A stretch of DNA of 31,970 bases, from contig NJDO01000002.1 of the NCBI GenBank assembly GCA_002254385.1, positions 1 to 31,970 of the forward strand, read 5' to 3'. The stretch is from Thermoplasmatales archaeon ex4484_6 (GTDB taxonomy: Archaea > Thermoplasmatota > Penumbrarchaeia > Penumbrarchaeales > Penumbrarchaeaceae). The notes under the pieces are model-generated. The model made no database searches. It saw nothing but the letters and a program-made list of their open reading frames with translations, and had not been told where the DNA came from. Shown in pieces: positions 8,979 through 16,583 of this stretch (its first letter is position 1; every line of letters starts with the position of its first letter). A program made the translations under genes and the position numbers.

Positions 8979-9998
8979 TCAAAAGAACCTGTCAAGGGAG
9001 ACCTGGGTCCTGCCGGAAGATGCACCAACCATGGCCTCTATATGTTTTTCGACGCTGTTTTTCGAGAACCCCAGCTCTCCTACGAGAAAATCCATCACCC
9101 CATCCATGTCCGGTCCGGAACCTTCCGTAGAATAATCATCTGTCACATCGGGATCGAGGAATATCCTCCTTACACTGTCGAATTCCAGAAGAGGTATCCT
9201 TTCCCTTTCACAAGCATTTTCCAGATTTCCGTATTTTCGAATGAGCTTCAGAGCCTTTTTTGGACCGATGCCTTTCACTCCCGGATTGAAATCGGTTCCC
9301 ACGAGTATGGCAATATCCACAAGCTGTTCCCTGGTGATGCCGAGCGCATCCAGCGTTTCTTCCAGGGATATGATCTCCGGTTGAACCGAGATATATGCTT
9401 TCTTTCCTGCGATCTTTCTTTTGCCAGAAACCGCAAGATTCCTTACAAGACGTGGTGTCCCGAAAAGGAGAGAATCGAAATCCTGCGATGATGCGGCGAA
9501 CACGTCACCCTTTGCACACATGTACGAGGCCTGTGCCTCTCCATCCGCGGGTGCGATCACACGAGGAATGCCCATCAGATCCAGGAGCCTCAAAGCATTG
9601 TTAACCATCTCATCTGTCAAACGACTTGTCTGCATGGCCTTTGTTCTGGCCCTTTCCATATCCCCCACCCTGAGAGCTTCCTCCCATTCCTTCAATGCAT
9701 CCTCTTTCCTCTTCCTTCTGAGATCCAGGGTCCCTTTCTTCAGTTCATTCGGCTCTCCATCAAACACGAATATCGGTTGTATTCCTCTCGATACCAGATG
9801 GCTCGTTCTTGACAGCAGCCCCTTCAGGTGCGAGATCACGATTCCATCCTTCGTTGAAAGGGGATATCCCTCGGGCGTTCTTATCGATGAAACGAATTGA
9901 TACAGCACGTTGTAGGCGTCGAAGGCCACATGCTTTCCCGAAAGTTCTGCCTCGGCAAGCTCCCTCTTCGCAACGAGATCCGAAAGCTTGACACCCAT
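8979..9998 (-). CDS. fen: Flap endonuclease FEN1
   Basis: Structure-specific 5' nuclease that removes 5' flaps during Okazaki-fragment maturation and base-excision repair. The start MGVKLSDL is the classic family N-terminus, so ATG 9998 is chosen although the frame is open upstream to 10037. Metal-binding acidic motifs are present in order: VFDGEPNELKKGTL (near residue 68), DGEAQASYM (near 140), SSQDFDSLLFG (near 160) and GTDFNPGVKGIGPKKAL (near 215, the helix-hairpin-helix). The last residues, QVSLDRFF, are an almost ideal PIP box for PCNA. At 339 residues the length is normal. It is divergent from the zinc-ribbon membrane protein and shares its promoter region. MCM and DNA ligase elsewhere in the window act in the same process. 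Confidence 0.97.
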   Translation of the reverse strand: MGVKLSDLVAKRELAEAELSGKHVAFDAYNVLYQFVSSIRTPEGYPLSTKDGIVISHLKGLLSRTSHLVSRGIQPIFVFDGEPNELKKGTLDLRRKRKEDALKEWEEALRVGDMERARTKAMQTSRLTDEMVNNALRLLDLMGIPRVIAPADGEAQASYMCAKGDVFAASSQDFDSLLFGTPRLVRNLAVSGKRKIAGKKAYISVQPEIISLEETLDALGITREQLVDIAILVGTDFNPGVKGIGPKKALKLIRKYGNLENACERERIPLLEFDSVRRIFLDPDVTDDYSTEGSGPDMDGVMDFLVGELGFSKNSVEKHIEAMVGASSGRTQVSLDRFF

Positions 9999-10038
9999 GA
10001 AGACCCGAATCCAAGTAAATGCTATCAATCTTTCCATG

Positions 10039-10049
10039 CTTTTAATATG
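10039..10049. promoter_or_regulatory. Shared TATA element between fen and the zinc-ribbon gene
   Basis: GCTTTTAATAT reads as a TATA-like box in both directions. On the + strand it is about 28 bases before the ATG at 10071, suggesting leaderless transcription. On the - strand it would start fen mRNA about 20 bases before ATG 9998. Confidence 0.45.
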
Positions 10050-10070
10050 TTAGATAGGAAATGCTCCCTC

Positions 10071-10937
10071 ATGAGATCGATCCTCGTGGAGCCTGTCCTC
10101 CTTCTCATATTCCTTATTCTCGTTCCACCTTTCGTCATGGGTCAATCCGGATCATCAATATTTATCGAGAATCCCCGGATTGATCCCTCCGACCCGGTGA
10201 CGGGAGAGGAGACAAGAATCTCATATTATCTGATCCTGAACTCCACCTGCATACCCAATGGATCCCGTTTGAGGGTCGGTGAAGAGATCTACCCCGCAGT
10301 CTTCAACGAATCCGCATTCGATCCCGAAAACGAAAACGTTTTGTTCTTTGAAGCTTCACTAACACCGCAGACATCCGGGAAGCTGAAGGTTCTCATCGAA
10401 ATTGAAATGAACGGGACCTGGAACGGAGCAGGCAGCTTCATCCTCGATGTGGAGGAAAAAGCGGCTTCGGATGAAGATACCATACTCGGGTTTCCGAAAT
10501 GGTACTGCTCAATCTCAATAATACTCGTCACACTGGCAGTCATCTTCTTCACATGGTCCTACTTCAAGGGAAGATCCATGCAGAAAGCAAAGGGAAACGA
10601 TGCTGCGGCGGGAATGGTTTTCTGTTCCTCCTGCGGAAAGCCCGTCAAGAAAGATGACATTATATGTCCATGGTGCAAAACCACTCTGGATGATGAAGAG
10701 TTCATCTGTGGCAAATGTAAGAAACCCGTATCGTCCAGTGACAGGAAATGTCCGCACTGCGGTGCGGTCCTTGCGGATCCATACGACAATGCGGTTCAGG
10801 AAATCCCCTCCGTTAGGAAGAAGAAACCCCTCTCGAAGACCATCGAGATATCTCCTTCTAAAAAGAGAAAATGCCCGGAATGCGGAAATATTCTGCTTGA
10901 TGACGAAACAAAATGCCCCCTGTGCGGATACGAATGA
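10071..10937 (+). CDS. Membrane protein with Ig-like outer domain and three cytoplasmic zinc ribbons
   Basis: Protein of 288 residues, not a named family that I recognise. It has a signal peptide (residues 1-24, ending VMGQ), an outer beta-type domain (25-140) reminiscent of Ig-like folds, and one membrane helix (about 146-165). The cytoplasmic part carries three double-CxxC zinc ribbons: CSSCG...CPWC (about 185-203), CGKCKK...CPHCG (213-231) and CPECG...CPLCG (267-286), joined by Lys-rich linkers. The layout suggests an outside sensor or binding domain coupled to an inner protein- or nucleic-acid-binding module. ATG 10071 is chosen because the TATA box at 10039-10049 places transcription start there and because it puts the signal peptide first. 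An in-frame ATG at 10047 overlaps the TATA box and is unlikely. Confidence 0.75.
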   Translation: MRSILVEPVLLLIFLILVPPFVMGQSGSSIFIENPRIDPSDPVTGEETRISYYLILNSTCIPNGSRLRVGEEIYPAVFNESAFDPENENVLFFEASLTPQTSGKLKVLIEIEMNGTWNGAGSFILDVEEKAASDEDTILGFPKWYCSISIILVTLAVIFFTWSYFKGRSMQKAKGNDAAAGMVFCSSCGKPVKKDDIICPWCKTTLDDEEFICGKCKKPVSSSDRKCPHCGAVLADPYDNAVQEIPSVRKKKPLSKTIEISPSKKRKCPECGNILLDDETKCPLCGYE

Positions 10938-11062
10938 TAAACTGGAAAAGGCCTGGAACGAACGTGCAACACCATGCAAGATGGGTTGAATATCTGCCAG
11001 TAGGATGGATTGTCTGAAGGAAAAAATTGAATGCTTCTTTCGACAATATAAGAAAATGGTTG

Positions 11063-12907
11063 TCAGCCGAAAAGCGTTTCTGAAAGTGTACGAACTATAT
11101 GGGGTTCCGACGCTTCTCCTCCTGTCATCAATCTGAAGGATCTCATTATCGATCTCACCAGGAAATCCACACCGGAAAACGGTTCTCCTCCCCTTGACTC
11201 CACAGCCGAAAGGAATGGTGTCCATCTCGTTGTTATGTTCAGCTCCAATCCATAGAAGGGGCTGAGTTTCTTTACCATCTCGGATATCTCCATCATCGGG
11301 TCTGATGTACCCCTCACAACCTTGGTTTCGAATGGAATGGAATTGATGATCATATCGAATTTCAGACCGGGTTTCTTCAGTGCCTTGAAGGATGTTCCCT
11401 TCACCTTACCATTCAAGGTTGATGCCATCTCTCTCGTTCTGTCGCTTCCACTCCCGGCGATGTAGGTATCCATCCCCATCATGGATGCGGCCACGGCCGC
11501 GGCCCTTCCCGAGGCTCCGGTTCCAAGAACCAGCACCCTGGAATTCGGTTTGACCTTGAGCTTCTTCAGAATGTCTCCCATGCCGTATATCTCGCTGTTG
11601 TAACCCAGTTTGTTCCCTTCCTTGAAGATTATCGTATCTATACTGCCAACCGAATTCGACCTCGGGTCCACCCAATCCATGTATCTCAACGCGGAACTGC
11701 GGAAAGGCATCTCTACAAGGGCTCCCCTTGCACCCATCCTGGCACAGAACTGTATTCTTTTTTCGAATTGTTCCGAAGGGGACCTTATCGGGATCATCAC
11801 CATTTCATGCCCCATCTCATTGAACTGTGCATTGAAAACCTTTGTCTTGAAAACGAGATCGAATGCACGACCTATCTGAAATAGCAATCCCGTATCCTCC
11901 TTGAGAAAGCGGTCCTTCAACGACCAGCTGCTGGTCATTTCGCTTCCTATGAGGCCGATGGACCTCCAGACCTGCTCCCTTTCCGAAAAATAACCCTTCA
12001 CCCCTCCGGATATGTCCGATCTCGATGAACTGCCGATATCGAATTCTGCCAGAGATATCATTTCCGATCTGAAAAGGGGAGTGATCAGGGAAAGAAGTTC
12101 TTCCCACTCCCCCGTCACATTGAAAACGACCTTCTTGTTCTCGGCCCATCGCCGAACGGATGCGGTTGTTCGTATGAACCGCATAAGTGAGTCCTTGTCA
12201 TGAATGTTTGCAGCCACCTTGTAACCGTCGAATGAATCCTTATCGATCCCCTGAGGGGGTGACCATTCCTCTCCTTTCCTTACCAATTCCGAAAGGAGTA
12301 CCCTGCTTCCGGCGCGTCTTGCAAGAGAAATAAGCTCTCCCCTCTTCTTCTCCGGAATATCCTGTTCTATTTCCACCCATGCAAACCCCTGGGCCGCTAT
12401 CATTCCGAGAAGGTCCAATCTCACGCTCTCCGGAAGAATGGATTCGTCGATGGACCCTCCATGTCGCGATGGTCTGAGTGATGCTATTGCTGAATGTTTT
12501 ATGAAAGAGGCGACCTGTATCACATTCACACCAAATCTTGCCCGACTCTCTGGGGAAGGTGCTATTTTGAATGTATCGAAGGGGACCTCCACCAGAACAA
12601 CCCCCCTGCTCCTTGCGGAGAAGTATCTCTTCCGCAATGCTTCAACGGAAGGTCCTTCCAGGACGACCACTCCCCACGGAGGAACGGGGATTCCCGCATC
12701 TTCTACCATGTTCCTGCCTTTACTACCAAAACGGATGTCATTAATATATGATGTGCCCCCCATCATCTCCGTGGATGCTGAATCTATCATGAACTGGGCT
12801 CTCTTTTTCCTCATCTCCTCCCCGATGAGCCCCCGAATATGTCCGTATCCGGTCCCTTCCCTCTCGATATCCCGTTTCAGGAATTCAATGGCATCCTTGC
12901 TTATCAT
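11063..12907 (-). CDS. AroD-AroE-like fusion with degraded active sites
   Basis: A two-domain protein resembling 3-dehydroquinate dehydratase type I fused to shikimate dehydrogenase. The AroD-like part (about residues 75-320) keeps the presumed Glu (WVEIEQD) and Schiff-base Lys (FDGYKVAANIHDKDS). However, the S-x-H motif reads SEL, and the later SR and PGQ motifs are not recognisable. The AroE-like part (about 330-614) has a good nucleotide loop, GTGASGRAAA. Where AroE has NVTxPFK it reads LVEMPFR (Lys to Arg), and where AroE has GxNTDxxG it reads GYNSEIYG (Asp to Glu). The late MLxxQ motif reads FLVRS, losing the Gln. The enzyme may be altered or dead. About 75 N-terminal residues match nothing I know. 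It is last in a cluster after the NAC gene. The start is uncertain: ATG 12907 is used; a TTG at 12952 extends the frame. Confidence 0.65.
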   Translation of the reverse strand: MISKDAIEFLKRDIEREGTGYGHIRGLIGEEMRKKRAQFMIDSASTEMMGGTSYINDIRFGSKGRNMVEDAGIPVPPWGVVVLEGPSVEALRKRYFSARSRGVVLVEVPFDTFKIAPSPESRARFGVNVIQVASFIKHSAIASLRPSRHGGSIDESILPESVRLDLLGMIAAQGFAWVEIEQDIPEKKRGELISLARRAGSRVLLSELVRKGEEWSPPQGIDKDSFDGYKVAANIHDKDSLMRFIRTTASVRRWAENKKVVFNVTGEWEELLSLITPLFRSEMISLAEFDIGSSSRSDISGGVKGYFSEREQVWRSIGLIGSEMTSSWSLKDRFLKEDTGLLFQIGRAFDLVFKTKVFNAQFNEMGHEMVMIPIRSPSEQFEKRIQFCARMGARGALVEMPFRSSALRYMDWVDPRSNSVGSIDTIIFKEGNKLGYNSEIYGMGDILKKLKVKPNSRVLVLGTGASGRAAAVAASMMGMDTYIAGSGSDRTREMASTLNGKVKGTSFKALKKPGLKFDMIINSIPFETKVVRGTSDPMMEISEMVKKLSPFYGLELNITTRWTPFLSAVESRGGEPFSGVDFLVRSIMRSFRLMTGGEASEPHIVRTLSETLFG

Positions 12908-12980
12908 ACCGTTCGGATACTGTATATATATATCCTTTATTAGGGCGTTCAAGGGATTACCCGAGGTAGGCCCATGATAA

Positions 12981-13319
12981 CTATCCCATCAACTTTATGA
13001 TGGCCTCTGCCGGTTCTCCTTCCGACTCTTCAAGAGCCTTCAGAGCGGAAGCACGGTCTGCCCCCGTCTGATCCATCACGAGTTGAATGTCCTCCTCGGG
13101 TATCTCGGTTCCCAGGGATCTTTCGCTTACCTTTCCCTGGATCTGGAAGGTTCTCTCTCCCTGAACATTCATTATGGTCACTGCGGGATTCTCGATCACG
13201 ATCTCCTTCGATCCCGTCTCGATGACAACCTTCCTGACATCCTTGAGCTCCTCCATATTGAGCCCCATCTTTCTCATCATTCTCTCCATCTGGCGTGGGT
13301 TCATTCTTCCGGGCATCAT
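12981..13319 (-). CDS. nac: Nascent polypeptide-associated complex protein (archaeal NAC)
   Basis: Small ribosome-associated chaperone that as a homodimer contacts emerging nascent chains. The N-terminus MMPGRMNPRQMERMMRKMG is the typical Met/Arg-rich ribosome-binding segment. The NAC beta domain follows (about residues 30-70, with VIENPAVTIMNVQGERTFQIQG). The C-terminal UBA domain (about 75-112) contains DIQLVMDQTGADRASALKALEES. The length is normal for archaea. ATG 13319 is preceded by GGAAGTTGAT, resembling the ideal ribosome site GGAGGTGAT; a TTG at 13337 also keeps the frame. The gene begins next to the stop of the upstream small gene, so the two are surely co-transcribed. The AroD-AroE-like gene follows. 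Confidence 0.95.
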   Translation of the reverse strand: MMPGRMNPRQMERMMRKMGLNMEELKDVRKVVIETGSKEIVIENPAVTIMNVQGERTFQIQGKVSERSLGTEIPEEDIQLVMDQTGADRASALKALEESEGEPAEAIIKLMG

Positions 13320-13338
13320 GGGATCAACTTCCGGCAAC

Positions 13339-13755
13339 TCAAATGTCCCTGGTCAACAGCCAGCTCTGATAACCGGTCATATTACCGGTGGTATCCGTTT
13401 TGAACTTCATGTTCTTGAAAAGGGTCAATTTATCGTGGGTTCTATGTCCGGTATCGTAAAGTTCCACGATAACCTTGGAAACACCTCTCTTCTTCATCTT
13501 TTTTATGAAGAACTTCAGGAATCCTTCAGGGAGCCTCTGATCATCCCATTCATCGAAAGAGAAACCATTGACCTTGACCTGGCTTCCATCTATCTCGTAT
13601 TCCATGGAGCCAAGGCGCCTCTGGGTATCATAGTCGTACATCGTAAGAGATCTCACTTCTCCGGTGGCCGTCGGACGAATGAGTTTGGATTCATATCCCA
13701 CGCTCTTTCCGGAGAAAAGCCCCGTTCTGATCTTATCGTATTCCAGATCCACCAT
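13339..13755 (-). CDS. Small conserved-looking protein, possibly GNAT-like
   Basis: Protein of 138 residues without a confident family. The second half has a pattern seen in GNAT N-acyltransferases: a helix with basic residues (PEGFLKFFIKKMKKRG), a strand (VSKVIVELYD), then LFKNMKFK resembling the usual 'lYekxGF' end. The acetyl-CoA loop (Q/RxxGxG/A) is not present, so activity is doubtful. ATG 13755 is preceded by GAGGTG at a spacing of five bases and is clearly the start. It leads the cluster with NAC and the AroD-AroE-like fusion; the coupling to NAC hints at a job near translation, an inference only. Confidence 0.65.
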   Translation of the reverse strand: MVDLEYDKIRTGLFSGKSVGYESKLIRPTATGEVRSLTMYDYDTQRRLGSMEYEIDGSQVKVNGFSFDEWDDQRLPEGFLKFFIKKMKKRGVSKVIVELYDTGHRTHDKLTLFKNMKFKTDTTGNMTGYQSWLLTRDI

Positions 13756-13799
13756 ACCGACACCTCGGTTACGCAAGACATCGAGTTAAACCGGGCTTG

Positions 13800-13809
13800 T
13801 TTACTTATT
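13800..13809 (-). promoter_or_regulatory. TATA-like box of the NAC cluster
   Basis: On the - strand this reads AATAAGTAAA, about 26 bases before a likely transcription start near 13778. The short leader would include the GAGGTG site before ATG 13755. Confidence 0.35.
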
Positions 13810-13955
13810 TCTTTCGTTTGGTAGGTTGAAAGATATTATATGTTCGAATCCTGTTCGTTTGCTTCCGATCAACTCTCCCTTTTCAATTATCGAATATCTT
13901 TGAAGAATACGTTATTACTTGATATTCCATCTCCATTGGAAATGAAGGTACATTA

Positions 13956-13965
13956 ATTATAAATA
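13956..13965 (+). promoter_or_regulatory. TATA box of the Cys-cluster gene
   Basis: ATTATAAATA is a strong archaeal TATA box. Transcription should start near 13985-13988, downstream of a GTG at 13974 that keeps the frame, so the real start codon is more likely the ATG at 14010. Confidence 0.55.
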
Positions 13966-14009
13966 GCATTTCTGTGATTAATGATCTACCTTCGGGATGG
14001 GATGCAGCC

Positions 14010-14402
14010 ATGAGCATATGCGGGGATCTCAATTGCAGCAAGTGCTGCCATGACAGGGAGGTTGTTCTGACACACGATGATGTGGACCGGCTTCTCACAA
14101 TGGGGCATTACGAACAGACATTTGCAAGACCTTCAAGACACGGCCACAATCTGAAAGAACTCATATTCGAGAACGGGACCTGCATCTTCTTGAAAGATGG
14201 CAAATGCTCGGTATATCAAAACAGGCCAACGGCCTGCAGGATATTTCCTTACGTTACAGAGGACGGAAAGGATGCAATCGACAGCGGATGTCCCCATGGG
14301 GATATCTTCAGGAAAGATGAAATATTCATTTCCACTGGAAGAGATGGTTTCAAACACATAATAAAAGATGTGGAGAGAACCATCTCAACCGCCATAGAGT
14401 GA
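14010..14402 (+). CDS. YkgJ/UPF0153-type cysteine-cluster protein
   Basis: Small soluble protein of 130 residues with the Cys arrangement of the YkgJ (UPF0153) family, thought to bind zinc or an iron-sulfur cluster. It opens with CGDLNCSKCC and continues with CIFLKDGKCSVYQNRPTACRIFPY and a final SGCPHGD. The 'C-x-x-Y-x-x-R-P-x-x-C-R-x-F-P' signature is clear. Biochemical function is not established for the family. It has its own promoter and stands divergent from the NAC cluster. ATG 14010 is chosen because the TATA box lies too close to the GTG at 13974. Confidence 0.8.
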   Translation: MSICGDLNCSKCCHDREVVLTHDDVDRLLTMGHYEQTFARPSRHGHNLKELIFENGTCIFLKDGKCSVYQNRPTACRIFPYVTEDGKDAIDSGCPHGDIFRKDEIFISTGRDGFKHIIKDVERTISTAIE

Positions 14403-14506
14403 AAGGATATGAGTGATCATCAGATGGCATTCATTCCCGGGTTCTTTCATGGAAGGACGGATGTACTGTCAAGATAACAGCATGGTTGTCAAGATGGTCG
14501 ATTCAT

Positions 14507-15727
14507 TCAACCATTCTTTCTTCTTTCGAAATCCTCCCTTGAAAAGAAAAGGATCAGAACAATGGATGTCGCAAGAATAAGGTTCAGGTTCAGAGGGCCC
14601 AGGTATATCCCCCTTACAAGAAAACCCAGGAATGCAATTATCAAAGGGAACGTCCATTTCGAACCCCTTCTCGTGAGATACGCTCCCAGAGCAAAGGCGG
14701 CACCAACCAGTAGATATGTGCCCGCCAGAAGGTAATTCCATCCAAGTGTAAGACCTTCCTGCAGCCTGGATACTGTCGCTTTTTCCAGCTCCAGTTCGAT
14801 CTGAACGGACGTCCCATCTTCAACGACTATATCGGAATAGGTGATGTCAAGCACATCCCTGCCTGTAATTACTATGGATACTATCCCGGATGTTACGTTC
14901 AGATACAGTGCCTGTCCTTCGGACAATCCATCCATGGAAACCTCGATAAAACCGTATAACGGATCCAGCACTCCCAATGAGAGGTCATCCACATCATCGG
15001 GTAATTCCAGCATAATATCCATACGTCCGGTCGGGGGCTCGAATCCCCGAGCAATTCCGAATAGAGATGCCACCCATGGTGTGATATTAAGTTCTTTACC
15101 GGGTATGAAGTGCCAGATCGAGATGTTCTCCATGGAACCGGCTGCCAGGGCTATCGTGCCGTTTCCCCGGATCTCGTAACTGTTCGATCCGTTCTCTATT
15201 GTATGGTTCGTCATCTGCCCCGTGCCATTTCCTATCCCGATCATCCTGCCCGCAAGAGAATCAAATCCAAATGTGTTTACATTAATCGTCAACGATCCGT
15301 TTTTTACTGCGGAATTCCCGTAAGGGGCCACCACCATCTCCTCGTACAGTATTATGTCCTCTCCGGAGGAAATATTGTTCACCGAATCCTCCAGCTTACC
15401 GTCGATGTCCTCTTTCGGGTATACGAGCCGGGTGGCTTCAACCGGGACATACCCCGCCTTATAAAATTCAATGGTGATTATACCAACATTCACCTCTTCC
15501 ATCAGAAACCTGCCGGATTCGTTGGTGAAGGTTGTTTTCTCATCGAGGCCCACCATGACACCGCGCACCGGTCTTCCTTCCTCATCGATCACATAACCGC
15601 ATATATCGGATATTTCCCCGCTTGTATCAAGTTGATAATTCCGGTATGCGATGTACCCTCCCAAAAAAGAAGTGGAGATGGCCAGAAGAATGAACATAAC
15701 AACTGCAACCCATAACCTGGTTCTCAT
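14507..15727 (-). CDS. Membrane protein with carboxypeptidase-regulatory-like domain
   Basis: Protein of 406 residues, function unknown. An N-terminal helix (about 5-28) acts as signal or anchor. Residues about 35-100 form a carboxypeptidase-regulatory-like (transthyretin-type) fold: ICGYVIDEEGRPVRGVMVGLDE...TNESGRFLMEEVNVG...ITIEFYKAGY. A long beta-rich outer region follows (100-325) with several N-x-[ST] sites. Three hydrophobic helices close the protein (about 328-400), ending in a short charged cytoplasmic tail. The frame is open far upstream, but the TATA box at 15762-15772 and GGAAGGTG six bases before ATG 15727 fix the start. A second carboxypeptidase-regulatory-like domain occurs in the surface protein ending at 8920, so both may belong to the same surface layer. 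Confidence 0.7.
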   Translation of the reverse strand: MRTRLWVAVVMFILLAISTSFLGGYIAYRNYQLDTSGEISDICGYVIDEEGRPVRGVMVGLDEKTTFTNESGRFLMEEVNVGIITIEFYKAGYVPVEATRLVYPKEDIDGKLEDSVNNISSGEDIILYEEMVVAPYGNSAVKNGSLTINVNTFGFDSLAGRMIGIGNGTGQMTNHTIENGSNSYEIRGNGTIALAAGSMENISIWHFIPGKELNITPWVASLFGIARGFEPPTGRMDIMLELPDDVDDLSLGVLDPLYGFIEVSMDGLSEGQALYLNVTSGIVSIVITGRDVLDITYSDIVVEDGTSVQIELELEKATVSRLQEGLTLGWNYLLAGTYLLVGAAFALGAYLTRRGSKWTFPLIIAFLGFLVRGIYLGPLNLNLILATSIVLILFFSREDFERRKNG

Positions 15728-15761
15728 CTTTGCACCTTCCGGGAACATCGTTAACCATGAT

Positions 15762-15772
15762 ATTAATATATA
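15762..15772 (-). promoter_or_regulatory. TATA box of the carboxypeptidase-regulatory-like membrane protein
   Basis: The - strand reads CTATATATTAA, just after the stop of the TraB-family gene. Transcription would start near 15740, a short leader before ATG 15727. Confidence 0.5.
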
Positions 15773-15779
15773 GCCTCTT

Positions 15780-16526
15780 TCAGGGAGATATCTCCAGTTC
15801 CATGGTGAATGAAACGGATGAGTTTCCCTTGATCTCATCCGGTGGAACATACCTTATACTTTTTGTTCTGATACCATCCGCTATCTTCTTGACATCTCCA
15901 AGGTGAATCACATCCAGATCACCGTGATCCAGGTGAGATGAGATCCCTTTGATATGGCCCTCTCCGACGACCGCCAGCAGATGCGGGAAGTCCCTGTTTA
16001 GAGCTCTTATCCTCCGGGACATGTACGTATCCCTGTAATCAACTATCCTTTCCTTCAACTGTGGGAATACCCTGCCGAACTGCTCCATGGCCAGATCAGG
16101 ATCGTTTTCCACCTGTTCTATACCTTTTTCTATCTGTTTCTTCGGTAGAAAGGAAGCGCCTATTACCGAACCGAACAATTTCAATCTCTGCATCAAGGGA
16201 ATGTCACTGAGAATGTTGTTTACCATTGGTGTGGCTTCGACATCAATGAAGAAATGGGGAATGTTCATTTCCTGGGCGGCTTCAACTGCTCCAAGCATCT
16301 CCTCACCAACATCCGCTCCCTGGCTCTGGGCTGCCCGATCATAGACCTTCTGAAGTCTTTTCAGAAGGAAAGGAGCATCCTCGGACCTGTCAAGTCCCTG
16401 TTCAAGTGCTTCAAACCTAAAACGATCGAGTTCGACACAGACGGCATGCGGTCTTCTCTGGTAAATGATATACTTGACAGCTTCTCTTATCGAGAAGACG
16501 TGACCGATACCTACCAGGGTGATCAT
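15780..16526 (-). CDS. TraB/PrgY-family protein, soluble form
   Basis: Protein of 248 residues from the TraB/PrgY family, related to the TIKI/EreA-like fold proposed to be a metal-dependent hydrolase. Seen are the two GxxH motifs (GIGHV at residue 7 and GEGHI near 194), the VCVELDRFRFEAL segment, the E-E in GEEMLGAVEAA, and the R-x-x-x-M-x-R-R segment before the second GxxH. Many archaeal members end in several membrane helices; this one stops after the soluble domain. Its substrate is unknown; PrgY is known for limiting a peptide pheromone. ATG 16526 is preceded by GAGGT at a spacing of about eight bases. It follows dnaJ on the same strand with a 57-base gap. Confidence 0.85.
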   Translation of the reverse strand: MITLVGIGHVFSIREAVKYIIYQRRPHAVCVELDRFRFEALEQGLDRSEDAPFLLKRLQKVYDRAAQSQGADVGEEMLGAVEAAQEMNIPHFFIDVEATPMVNNILSDIPLMQRLKLFGSVIGASFLPKKQIEKGIEQVENDPDLAMEQFGRVFPQLKERIVDYRDTYMSRRIRALNRDFPHLLAVVGEGHIKGISSHLDHGDLDVIHLGDVKKIADGIRTKSIRYVPPDEIKGNSSVSFTMELEISP

Positions 16527-16583
16527 TTCTGTAGACCTCGATCCTTATGATGATTCATTATCCGATAAACCTTTTTTGGAATC

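Noticed and set aside
11063..12907. Ordinary functional bifunctional shikimate-pathway enzyme
   Set aside because: Several catalytic residues in both halves are changed, so a standard functional label would overstate the evidence.
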